A DNA stretch of 64,000 bases from Halanaerobiales bacterium (GTDB lineage Bacteria > Bacillota > Halanaerobiia > Halanaerobiales > DTU029): contig JARRCS010000007.1 of NCBI GenBank assembly GCA_029981855.1, forward strand, positions 40,195 to 104,194. Reading direction: 5' to 3'. Below, in pieces: positions 9,446 to 16,687 of the stretch. The position numbers and the translations under genes were made by a program. Within the stretch, counting starts at the first letter, position 1. The number at the start of each line of letters is the position of its first letter. Below the pieces are notes generated by a model that was given only the letters and a program-made list of their open reading frames with translations, did not search any database and was not told the origin of the DNA.

Positions 9446-10464
9446 TCAAAATAATGATAAACCACCATTGTCGGCAAGATGTGCAGATATATTCTTTTTT
9501 TCAACATTAAATTTATAACTTTGATCTCCTATTCTAATCAGAACATTTGGATAGACCTTTTGAGCTCTAATCTGACCATCTTTCGGTACCGCGACCTCAA
9601 CAAGACTGCCGCCAGGACTACCTAGTTCCTTTACAAAAACATTTTTAGCTATAACCTTACCGCCTCTAAATACACCTGGTTCACCGGTTAGTTTAACCTT
9701 ACCTCCGGCCATTAAAGTAGAATTAAATACCCCTTCTCTGGTAACCAGAATATCTCCACTGGATTTAACAGTACTAGACTGAATATATCTTGCCTGTATT
9801 ATTGCCTGATTTAAATCAATTTCTTTTATGGTATCGTAGACCATACTTATTTGCTGTTTCAGCCCCACTAATTCTTTTATATCATTGATATTAGATAACC
9901 CCTTTTCATTAATTTTTTCCCTTAGGTCAGTTATTACTTCCTGTAATTCTTTGATAACCTTCTCCTGTTCAACTCCTACCCCTAAGTTACTAAGCTTATT
10001 GATAAGTTCAGTTATATTATGATATTTTGTATCTATTAAAAACTGGATTAAGGCTCTAACCCCATATTTTTTTAGAGCCTTTGTTTTAAAGCCTGTATGA
10101 TATTTAAGTTGGAGTGTAGCTTCTCTCATTTCCTCAAGTAGAGACATTATCTGATAAAGATATGAGAGACAGTTTTTATAATAAACTGATAAACTGCCTG
10201 CTATTACAGTGCTTCCTACAATATTATTCCGAATAAAAATACCCTCATCAGACTCCAGCAGAGCATGATAAACACTTCCACCGACCTTAATAATTCCGGT
10301 TGCTTTTACTTTAAAGTTTTCCTTAACACTGCCGGAAATAAATACATCTCCGAAAAAATCAATATTACCTTCTTTTAAGTCAACATCTCCCTTGACAAAA
10401 TAAACTTGATTTACCAGGAGTTTCCCATTCCTTATAACAGGTCTACCGGAACGGGTGGCAGATC
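9446..10464 (-). pseudogene. fapA (DUF342) C-terminal remnant
   Basis: The minus-strand frame is open from the TGA at 10463-10465 down to 9446 but has no ATG, GTG or TTG until 10147. The protein-like sequence before that ATG reads on into it without a break: ATRSGRPVIRNGKLLV, then the repeated beta-helix turns of FapA (GDVDLKEGNIDFFGDVFISG). After 10147 come the FapA coiled coil and final beta-helix. FapA (flagellar assembly protein A) is a polymer-like beta-helical protein. The N-terminal FapA domain of roughly 150 residues is missing, so this is best read as a gene with an internal deletion. A 233-residue product from 10147 could still be made, but no good RBS is seen there. Confidence 0.75.
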
Positions 10465-10478
10465 ATTTTTCTGATTTA

Positions 10479-10685
10479 TTAATTTACCTTCATTCTTTCT
10501 TCCGCCGCTTTCATCCTGATTTTTACTTTAGCCATTCTACGCCCCAGCCCTAAAAACCCTCTTTTACCCCTATCAAGAACAATAATATCCGCATTCTCCT
10601 TGTTCACTCCTAAAATCGCAATACCTTCCTTTATTGCCGTTTCAACATTTCTGTCTTTAATAATAATCTCTCTGGGTTGCTCCAA
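10479..10685 (-). CDS. Jag-N domain mini-protein, likely the detached N-terminus of FapA
   Basis: A 68-residue ORF from a TTG with AAGGGGGG upstream. It carries a Jag-N domain (VETAIKEGIAILG... and the hallmark KRGFLGLGRR). In many Clostridia this domain forms the N-terminus of FapA. Here it stops at 10479, and the FapA body resumes 14 bases later in another frame without its own N-terminal domain. It is the first gene after the c-di-GMP-I riboswitch. Either a free Jag-N protein or the 5' end of a broken fapA; the second is favoured. Confidence 0.65.
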   Translation of the reverse strand: MEQPREIIIKDRNVETAIKEGIAILGVNKENADIIVLDRGKRGFLGLGRRMAKVKIRMKAAEERMKVN

Positions 10686-10783
10686 GATCCTTACCCCCCT
10701 TCTTTATTTATTTTTCCGATTTTATGTTTATCCCGCCTTTTTCCATCCTTAAAAATAAAACCCTATTCCTCCTTAAAATTTCA

Positions 10784-10813
10784 GGAATAAGGTCTGGTTC
10801 CACCCTTATTTCC
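10784..10813 (-). terminator. expression-platform hairpin of the c-di-GMP-I riboswitch
   Basis: Minus strand GGAAATAAGG (10813-10804) pairs with CCTTATTCC (10792-10784), followed by a T-rich stretch. Its 5' arm shares GGAA with the 3' strand of aptamer P1, so the two helices should exclude each other. Ligand-stabilised P1 would then block the terminator (an ON switch); that polarity is inference. Confidence 0.6.
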
Positions 10814-10900
10814 TTCGGCAGGCTGACAGTCATAGTATTAAACCTTAGACTCATGCCTTTGCGCCCTTACCTTTCAGTAAGTTTGCCTTTTCGAGGAATT
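10808..10900 (-). promoter_or_regulatory. cyclic di-GMP-I (GEMM-I) riboswitch
   Basis: Minus-strand leader carrying the GEMM-I conserved pieces in order: AAAGGCAAAC; a hairpin CTTACT-GAAA-GGTAAG with the GAAA tetraloop; GGGCGCAAAGGC; GAGTCTAAGG; and a closing stem near GTCAGCCTGCCGAAGG. P1 is formed by TTCCTCG (10899-10893) and CGAAGGAA (10817-10810). It sits about 120 nt before the Jag-N/FapA gene and upstream of the HD-GYP gene, so it probably couples c-di-GMP level to their expression. Assigned by motif recognition; a covariance-model search was not possible. Confidence 0.85.
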
Positions 10901-10955
10901 ATATGATAGTATTTAAATTACAAAATAATAAATTATATAATATTTTTTACCAAAG

Positions 10956-10999
10956 AAAAAAGCCGATACCTTATCATATCAAAGAAATAAGGTATTGGC
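10956..10999 (-). terminator. terminator of the XRE-DUF2294 gene
   Basis: Arms GCCGATACCTTA (10962-10973) and TAAGGTATTGGC (10988-10999) with one G-T pair, then six T on the minus strand. Confidence 0.85.
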
Positions 11000-11140
11000 T
11001 CCCAGCTTTTGATTAAAAAACTCGCTGTTCTTCCAATAAATTATTTATTTATTTTTATAAAAAAGTCTTTAATAGGACTGAGTTCCTTTTTTATTAATAT
11101 TATTCTACAAAAATCACTAAAATCCTTCTTATTTTACAGA

Positions 11141-11728
11141 TTATTTTAATAGATTATCTTTAAAAATAATAGTCGTTAACATCTCCGGACTGGTTATTTT
11201 TCCATCAAAATATATTTCCTTTACTGTACTACCTACCGTTTCATTTAGAATATTAATTAAAGATTCCTTACAATTTTCAAAAATAACCTCTAACAGATTC
11301 TTATATACTTCTTTTCCTTTTTCACTTTTTAATAAATGGTCTAATAAAGGGCTGGTATACTGTTGGCATCTTATAACTACTATATCTTCAAAAACTCTTG
11401 TTTTTAATGATTTAGGTCCATGCCCTACTACCTTTTTATAAAATTTACCAATTGCTCGATTAATATTTTCTTCCATTTCCCTTCTCTTCAAAAGATTCTC
11501 TTGATCTATCTTTTCAGCTGGGCTTATTTCAGTACTTAAAAGCTGATCTGGTAATACATCTAAAGCCTCAGCTATTTTTTTTAAACTACGTATAGTCGGG
11601 CTTTTCTGTCCGCTTTCAATATCACTCAAAAAAGACTGGGATAAACCGGCCTTTTGGGCTAAAGCAACCTGACTGAGAGATTTTATTTTCCTCAACTTTT
11701 TTATCATTTTGCCGAGCTGTTGACCCAT
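11141..11728 (-). CDS. XRE-family regulator fused to a DUF2294 domain
   Basis: 195 residues counted from the ATG at 11728, which has AAAGGTGGAG in front; the frame runs further upstream but reads as AT-rich non-coding sequence. An HTH_3 domain (about 1-60, with SQVALAQKAGLSQSFLSDIESG) is followed by a DUF2294-like domain (about 75-195) containing the signature VGHGPKSLKT. DUF2294 proteins normally stand alone in Firmicutes and their function is unclear, so the fusion to a repressor is notable. It is divergent from a SinR-like gene, with matching operators beside both promoters. It ends in a strong terminator. Confidence 0.82.
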   Translation of the reverse strand: MGQQLGKMIKKLRKIKSLSQVALAQKAGLSQSFLSDIESGQKSPTIRSLKKIAEALDVLPDQLLSTEISPAEKIDQENLLKRREMEENINRAIGKFYKKVVGHGPKSLKTRVFEDIVVIRCQQYTSPLLDHLLKSEKGKEVYKNLLEVIFENCKESLINILNETVGSTVKEIYFDGKITSPEMLTTIIFKDNLLK

Positions 11729-11772
11729 TTTCTCCACCTTTAATAATGATATTATAAATGATATTATATATT

Positions 11773-11900
11773 TATAGTGATATATATTCAATCTCTTTAG
11801 AGATATCTCTAATATATTTAATTTTTTTATTTATTATATGTATTATAATGTATTATGTATTAGTAACTTTATAAATAAACATGATATAATTATCACTATA
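11773..11900. promoter_or_regulatory. divergent promoter region with inverted operator copies
   Basis: TATAGTGATA (11773-11782) and its exact reverse complement TATCACTATA (11891-11900) lie near the two divergent gene starts. Between them are overlapping palindromes: ATCTCT-TT-AGAGAT (11791-11804) and AGAGATATCTCT (11799-11810). A TATAAT (11885-11890) serves the plus gene. These are plausible XRE binding sites; which regulator binds is unknown. Confidence 0.6.
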
Positions 11901-11939
11901 GAGATAGACCTTTTATCCATATCAAGGAGGTATACATTT

Positions 11940-12257
11940 ATGGATATAGGTGAACGTTTAAAAAAACTTAGAAATAAGAGGGGTTTTAGTCAATATCAAT
12001 TATCAAATAGGGCAGGAGTTAGTCAATCTTTCCTTAGTTCCATAGAGGCCGGTAAAAAGTCCCCTACTGTAAATACTCTAGAAAAAATATGCAGAGGTCT
12101 CGGCATTAGCCTGGCTGAATTTTTTTCGGATAATTCTTATAACCTCCCGGCTCATCTACAAAAATTACTAAATGAAGTGAGATATCTAACTCCAGAACAG
12201 GACAAATTATTAACAGAGTTCCTGATTAGTATAAGAAAGAAAAATACGTTTGACTGA
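11940..12257 (+). CDS. SinR-like XRE-family regulator
   Basis: 105 residues from the ATG at 11940 preceded by AAGGAGG; the longer upstream frame has no RBS. The HTH_3 domain (about 5-60, FSQYQLSNRAGVSQSFLSSI) closely resembles that of the divergent XRE-DUF2294 protein. A SinR-type tail with LTPEQDKLLTEFL follows. SinR proteins repress biofilm or developmental genes. Here it adjoins a c-di-GMP block, but its targets cannot be read from the window. Confidence 0.85.
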   Translation: MDIGERLKKLRNKRGFSQYQLSNRAGVSQSFLSSIEAGKKSPTVNTLEKICRGLGISLAEFFSDNSYNLPAHLQKLLNEVRYLTPEQDKLLTEFLISIRKKNTFD

Positions 12258-12486
12258 AACCACCCTCTTTTAAAAAAACCTATAACTTCAAAAAGCTATA
12301 GGTAATCAATTTAGCATTCACTTAATAGTGACAGCCTGGTAATCATAGAACAACTATAATAAAAATAAATATTTTAGGCGAATCTTTCTTTACCTAATAT
12401 ATTAGAGAAATAGTCAGAAACTCCTCTTTTTTTATTGAGAAATAGTCTTTTGAGCTAATATTGTGAAATATTTGTTGGTAAATATA

Positions 12487-12514
12487 GGGCTATCATACAT
12501 AAAACAACCGGCAG
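12487..12514 (+). repeat. direct repeat, right copy of tRNA-Glu 3' end
   Basis: Matches 7743-7770 at 27 of 28 bases; no tRNA body lies in front of it. The right copy continues into a variant of the same terminator, so the duplicated unit included tRNA tail and terminator arm. Confidence 0.85.
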
Positions 12515-12546
12515 GAAAACCTACCGGAAAACCTGCCGAATTTTTT
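12509..12546 (+). terminator. terminator attached to the right repeat copy
   Basis: Arms CGGCAGG (12509-12515) and CCTGCCG (12532-12538), then six T (12541-12546). There is no obvious gene directly upstream for it to end. Confidence 0.7.
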
Positions 12547-12640
12547 ATATATATGGATTTTTCACTATATATCTCCACTATACGCTAGATTGCTCCACTG
12601 ATCTGGGCCTCCTCAAATGTAGCCCTTAATAAAGACTAAC

Positions 12641-12671
12641 TGTGGAAAACTTGTTAATAACCTGTGGATAA
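12641..12671 (+). other. pair of DnaA-box-like sites
   Basis: TGTGGAAAA (12641-12649) and TGTGGATAA (12663-12671) are the reverse complements of the DnaA boxes TTTTCCACA and TTATCCACA, spaced 22 bp (two helical turns) in the same orientation. Whether DnaA binds here is untested; no replication gene is nearby. Confidence 0.45.
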
Positions 12672-12999
12672 ATAAATATTTATGGCAGCCATTCTTTTAA
12701 AATATACTGACGATGAATAAACATTATCAATCAAGATACCTTTACCAAATGTTAAACCGCAAATTACCCCACTTCAAAACTTAACTTTTCAGTCAAATTA
12801 TTTCCCTCTATTTGATCATAGTAAAATAATTTAACCTACTATTTTTACCTTGCAATTCTAATAATTCTATAATTCTATAAGGGCAAACAGAATTCCCTTT
12901 AATGCATAATAACAATCTAAATGGAAATTATAATTTTATATTCAAAACAGGGTGCAGAACCTGTACTTCAATAACAAATCCCAGGAGGAATAATAAAAA

Positions 13000-13644
13000 A
13001 TGAGGATACCTGACCATATCGGTATTATCCCCGACGGAAACAGAAGGTGGGCGGCAGCAAGAGACCTGCCCAAAGAAAAGGGCTATGACTGGGGCCTTAA
13101 ACCCGGTCTGGAACTTTATAGGTTATGTAAGAAGCTGGGGGTAAAAGAACTTACTTATTACGGGTTTACAATGGATAATACTAAAAGGCCTAATGAACAG
13201 ACTGAAGCCTTTACCCAGGCCTGTATTAAGGCAGTCGAAATGTTGTCTAAAGAGGATGCATCCCTAAGGGTAATCGGGAATACCGGTTCTCCCAAGTTTC
13301 CAAAAGAACTTTTAAAATATACCACCAGAAAAACCTTTGGCAAGGGAGGTATCAAGGTAAACTTTTTGGTTAATTATGGCTGGCAGTGGGACCTGCTTAA
13401 ATTATATAAAAGAAAAAGGGTAGGCAAAAGAAGTATTAACGATTATCTTAATTCTAACGATGTGTCCCGGGTTGATTTAATCATCCGTTGGGGCGGTAGA
13501 AGAAGGTTAAGCGGTTTTTTACCTATTCAGTCAGTATACTCTGACTTTTATGTAATTGATGACTACTGGCCTGATTTTAAAGCCGAACACCTCTATGAAG
13601 CCCTGCGCTGGTATGATAAACAGGACATTACTTTAGGAGGATAA
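13000..13644 (+). CDS. cis-prenyltransferase (undecaprenyl diphosphate synthase family), divergent
   Basis: A 214-residue member of the UppS family, which condenses isopentenyl diphosphate into cis-polyprenyl diphosphates. The substrate loop HIGIIPDGNRRWA (catalytic Asp) and the C-terminal RWGGRRRLSGF and YVIDDYWPDF segments align with the family. Against the usual RxxGExRxSNF, the Glu is replaced by Arg. It is about 30-40 residues shorter than house-keeping UppS. It stands alone, not in an uppS-cdsA-dxr operon, so it is probably a second paralogue. Its product length is unknown. RBS AGGAGG before the ATG. Confidence 0.8.
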   Translation: MRIPDHIGIIPDGNRRWAAARDLPKEKGYDWGLKPGLELYRLCKKLGVKELTYYGFTMDNTKRPNEQTEAFTQACIKAVEMLSKEDASLRVIGNTGSPKFPKELLKYTTRKTFGKGGIKVNFLVNYGWQWDLLKLYKRKRVGKRSINDYLNSNDVSRVDLIIRWGGRRRLSGFLPIQSVYSDFYVIDDYWPDFKAEHLYEALRWYDKQDITLGG

Positions 13645-15738
13645 TCAATAGGGCTTTTCCCGGCTAACATCCCGCATCAGTATTTTTTCAAATGCCTCGG
13701 CGGGTAATGGTTTGCTGAATAGATATCCCTGTATCCCATCACACTGTTGTTGTTTTAAAAAGGCGAGCTGTTCTTGTGTCTCCACCCCTTCGGCAATCAC
13801 CTTGAATTTCAGGCTGTGTGCCATGGCAATAATGGCGATGACAATCGCCTTATTATTCGGATCGATGGTGAGATCACGTACAAAGGACTGGTCAATTTTC
13901 AGGGTATCTAGTGGGAAGTGTTTCAGATAACTGAGTGAGGAATAACCCGTTCCAAAATCATCTATCGATATATGTATCCCCATCTCTTCCAGGTGACGCA
14001 GCATCACAATGGTAAAATCGGCATTTTGCATGGCAATGCTCTCGGTGATTTCCAATTCCAGGTAATGGGGCTCAAGCCCCGTTTCTTTTAGTACCCGGGT
14101 GACCGTTTCGACCAGATTTTGTTGCTGGAACTGACGCGCCGAAAGGTTTACTGCCACATGAACAGGCGGATAACCTGCTTCTTGCCAGGCTTTGTTCTGT
14201 GCACAGGCAGTACGCAGTACCCATTCGCCAATCGGTATGATAAGTCCGGTTTCTTCCGCCAGTGGGATAAACTCCGCCGGAGAGAGTAGCCCCCACTCAG
14301 GGTGCTGCCAGCGTATCAGGGCTTCCATGCCGATAATTTTTCCAGTGCTGATACTCACCTGAGGCTGGTAATAAACCACGAATTCCTCACGCTCCAGTGC
14401 ATAGCGCAGACTATTTTCCAGGACCAGCCGTTCAGAGGCTTTAACATTCATCATCGGATCGTAAAGCTGATAGTTGTTCCCGCCCTGTTCCTTGGCACGG
14501 TACATAGCAATATCGGCGTTCTTCAGCAGGGTTTCAGCGTCTTCGCCATCGTTGGGGTAGAAGACAATCCCGATGCTGCTAGTGATATAGAATTCGTGAC
14601 CACCAATCATCAATGGCTGTTTGAAGGCCTCAAGGATTTTTTTGGCAATTTTGGTCGCATTTTCTGCCTGGGCGATTTCCGGTAATAACAGTATGAATTC
14701 ATCGCCCCCCATGCGGGCAACGGTGTCGTCTTCACGCACAAGGTCTGTCAGTCGTTCGGCAACACCTTGCAGTAACTGGTCTCCTACGTTGTACCCTTGT
14801 GTATCATTAATGTTTTTAAATCGATCCAGGTCAAGAAATAATACAGCCAGCTTCTGCCGATTGCGGTATGCATGAGCCAGTGCCTGGGTGAAACGGTCAT
14901 TGAACAACATTCGGTTAGGCAAACCAGTTAGAGCATCATGATAAACCTGCTGCCAGAGCATCTCCTCCGCCTGCTTGCGCTCGGTAATATCTTCCAAAGT
15001 CTCTATTGCTCCAATGACCTCCCCCCTGGTATTTCGGAGCGGTGCGGCCGTAAAATGCAGCCATCGACCGTTTTCTCCAACCTCGGGGAAGAAATCTTCC
15101 CCCTCATAGGCCCCTTGTACAAAGGACGACTTTCGGCACTTGCCCTGATAATATCTGTTTATTACCTCTTCAGATGCGCCATCAACGATAAGGTCTCCCA
15201 GGGTGGGCTTCTCCTTTGAATAGAAAGGCATCCACTGTTTTCTTTCTCCGATCATCTCCGCTGCAGAAAAACCGGTTAAAGCCTCACAGGCATTATTGAA
15301 ATGGGTAATAATGTGGTCTTTATTAATCACAAAGGTCGGTATAGAAATCCCTGCGATAATATCTGCAAGCTTCTTTTCGTAATACAGATTATTTTCCCTG
15401 AGTGTGCCAATGACCCAGGCAATTCCCATAAACACTATAACACGTAAAAGGTCTTCTACAAGGAAAACAGATGAATCCACCAAAGCATAAGGAGCCATCA
15501 AACACGCCCCGAGGAAGAGGGCTATCCAGATACTCTGCCTCCCCCAGAAGAACCCTGCTAAAGCAATGGGTATGTAGAAAAAATGGGTAAATGCAGTATG
15601 AATCCTCCGTATGAAGACAAAATAGTAAACCATCCACATGCAAAATAAAATAAGCAAACTTAAAATGCTCACTTTTAAGGAAACTTTATTAGAGAAACGC
15701 CGTCCGTCTTTCTTTGAGCTATTTCCCCTTAGATACAT
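13645..15738 (-). CDS. membrane PAS-GGDEF-EAL protein (c-di-GMP turnover)
   Basis: 697 residues from the ATG at 15738 (AAGGGGG upstream); an upstream TTG would overlap that RBS. N-terminal hydrophobic segments (about 20-110) anchor it. A PAS/PAC domain follows (about 125-260). The GGDEF domain (about 265-430) has intact GGDEF and an RxxD I-site (REDD) five residues before it. The EAL domain (about 440-690) has EALIRW, the DDFGTGYSSLSYL loop and AEGVET. Both synthesis and hydrolysis of c-di-GMP look possible. Base composition is visibly richer in G+C than neighbours and the protein looks proteobacteria-like, suggesting transfer. Confidence 0.92.
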   Translation of the reverse strand: MYLRGNSSKKDGRRFSNKVSLKVSILSLLILFCMWMVYYFVFIRRIHTAFTHFFYIPIALAGFFWGRQSIWIALFLGACLMAPYALVDSSVFLVEDLLRVIVFMGIAWVIGTLRENNLYYEKKLADIIAGISIPTFVINKDHIITHFNNACEALTGFSAAEMIGERKQWMPFYSKEKPTLGDLIVDGASEEVINRYYQGKCRKSSFVQGAYEGEDFFPEVGENGRWLHFTAAPLRNTRGEVIGAIETLEDITERKQAEEMLWQQVYHDALTGLPNRMLFNDRFTQALAHAYRNRQKLAVLFLDLDRFKNINDTQGYNVGDQLLQGVAERLTDLVREDDTVARMGGDEFILLLPEIAQAENATKIAKKILEAFKQPLMIGGHEFYITSSIGIVFYPNDGEDAETLLKNADIAMYRAKEQGGNNYQLYDPMMNVKASERLVLENSLRYALEREEFVVYYQPQVSISTGKIIGMEALIRWQHPEWGLLSPAEFIPLAEETGLIIPIGEWVLRTACAQNKAWQEAGYPPVHVAVNLSARQFQQQNLVETVTRVLKETGLEPHYLELEITESIAMQNADFTIVMLRHLEEMGIHISIDDFGTGYSSLSYLKHFPLDTLKIDQSFVRDLTIDPNNKAIVIAIIAMAHSLKFKVIAEGVETQEQLAFLKQQQCDGIQGYLFSKPLPAEAFEKILMRDVSREKPY

Positions 15739-15967
15739 AGTTACCCCCTTATCTTTCAACGTATTATCAAAAAATCATTTTATATATATTGTCAAATCCC
15801 TGTTATTTCAAAGATTTTTCAAGAACAACTTATCACCACCCTCTTTTTAGGATGAATTAGTAATATATTCTAAAATATTTAATAACTTTTTACCCAAAAA
15901 AGGGTGGGTGACAAACTTTGAAACAAATTGTTTCTGTCTTACTGTTCGTTACCTCCTCACCAAAAAC

Positions 15968-16032
15968 AAAAAAAAGCAGTTACAGATGGTAACTTCAAAA
16001 ACAGAAAGAATCCATCTGTAACTGCTTTTTTT
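15968..16032. terminator. long bidirectional hairpin terminator
   Basis: An A-run plus GCAGTTACAGATGG (to 15989) pairs with CCATCTGTAACTGC plus a T-run (16012-16032), giving a stem of about 20 bp. It starts immediately after the stop of the minus-strand mini-gene, which it probably ends. Confidence 0.8.
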
Positions 16033-16033
16033 G

Positions 16034-16240
16034 CTAAAACGCAATAAATATTAAATAGCAAAGAAGAAATAAAGAAAAAACTCTTCGCATGTATATGTAA
16101 AATATTACCAAAATAAAGGTGCCACCCCCCCCCCCCCCCCCCGCACGAACACTAGTTCGCATGTCCTGCAGCTTTAACGAGTTTGTGTTATTTAAACCTT
16201 CATATGTAAATTTTTGATACGCTTTTTGGAATATGTTCAT
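16034..16240 (-). CDS. hypothetical mini-protein with poly-glycine tract (possible phase-variable gene)
   Basis: 68 residues from the ATG at 16240, preceded by GAAAGGTT, and ending directly before a strong terminator, so it looks like a complete small transcription unit. The first 33 residues are polar (MNIFQKAYQKFTYEG...). An 18-nt G tract then encodes a run of seven glycines, followed by a hydrophobic tail of about 28 residues likely to enter a membrane. No family recognised. A gain or loss of one G would change or end the tail. The layout resembles a leader-plus-hydrophobic-core peptide, but this is speculation. Confidence 0.4.
   Translation of the reverse strand: MNIFQKAYQKFTYEGLNNTNSLKLQDMRTSVRAGGGGGGGTFILVIFYIYMRRVFSLFLLCYLIFIAF
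16125..16142. repeat. 18-nt homopolymeric C (plus) / G (minus) tract
   Basis: An uninterrupted run of 18 C in an AT-rich genome, beside a small hairpin (CGAAC/GTTCG). It is inside the mini-gene above. Assemblers often mis-count such tracts. Confidence 0.9.
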
Positions 16241-16687
16241 AATAACCTTTCTTTCATAGGGGAGGAATTTTGAAATTTTTGTATGATTAAAGCCATGCCA
16301 AGAGTTTATTACACTTACAAGGGTAAAAAGATGAACCTTAAAACTCTTTACGCAAAGGCCAAGAAAAACTTTACGGTCCATACTACAAAAGTTAAGTTAA
16401 TAATTTTTCTTTTCATCGGCTACTTGCCAAATCTAGATAGGTTTGAATTATTTTATATATGTTATTCTACATATTCCTCAAATTTCCTTCTTTTTAACCT
16501 AAAAAACATATAAAATAATAGAAGGATTTTTCTTTTTTAGAAAAACTGCTTAAAAACTACGGCTGGCCTTTGAGAATACAATTTTAATCAGGCCTATCTG
16601 GCTATTTTAGGTGAGATAAAGATACAACGATGTGTATAATTCTTGGTAGTAACGGAAATTCTTATATAAGAAAGGAGCCATGTAGTA

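Larger units (their letters stand above)
12258..12999. other. 742-bp intergenic stretch
   Basis: Holds a weak hairpin after the SinR-like gene (ACCTATA/TATAGGT, about 12277-12302), the right copy of the tRNA-Glu 3'-end repeat and its terminator (12487-12546), two DnaA-box-like sites (12641-12671), and AT-rich sequence with short ATTCTATA repeats near 12850. No convincing ORF. Confidence 0.6.
15739..16687. other. intergenic stretch before the ger operon
   Basis: Contains the minus-strand mini-gene 16034-16240 with its G/C homopolymer and terminator, plus AT-rich sequence. An open frame on the plus strand (16283-16513) lacks a usable RBS. I see no clear sigma-G promoter before gerA, although TGTATAAT near 16632 could be part of one. 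Confidence 0.5.

Noticed and set aside
7821..12486. Integrase or phage genes inside the tRNA-Glu-bounded block
   Set aside because: All frames in this interval were read; none resembles a recombinase, so any element would be decayed or non-autonomous.
16283..16513. 76-codon plus-strand frame before the ger operon
   Set aside because: The nearest GGAGG is too far from the ATG and leads to a TTG that stops after six codons; no family match.
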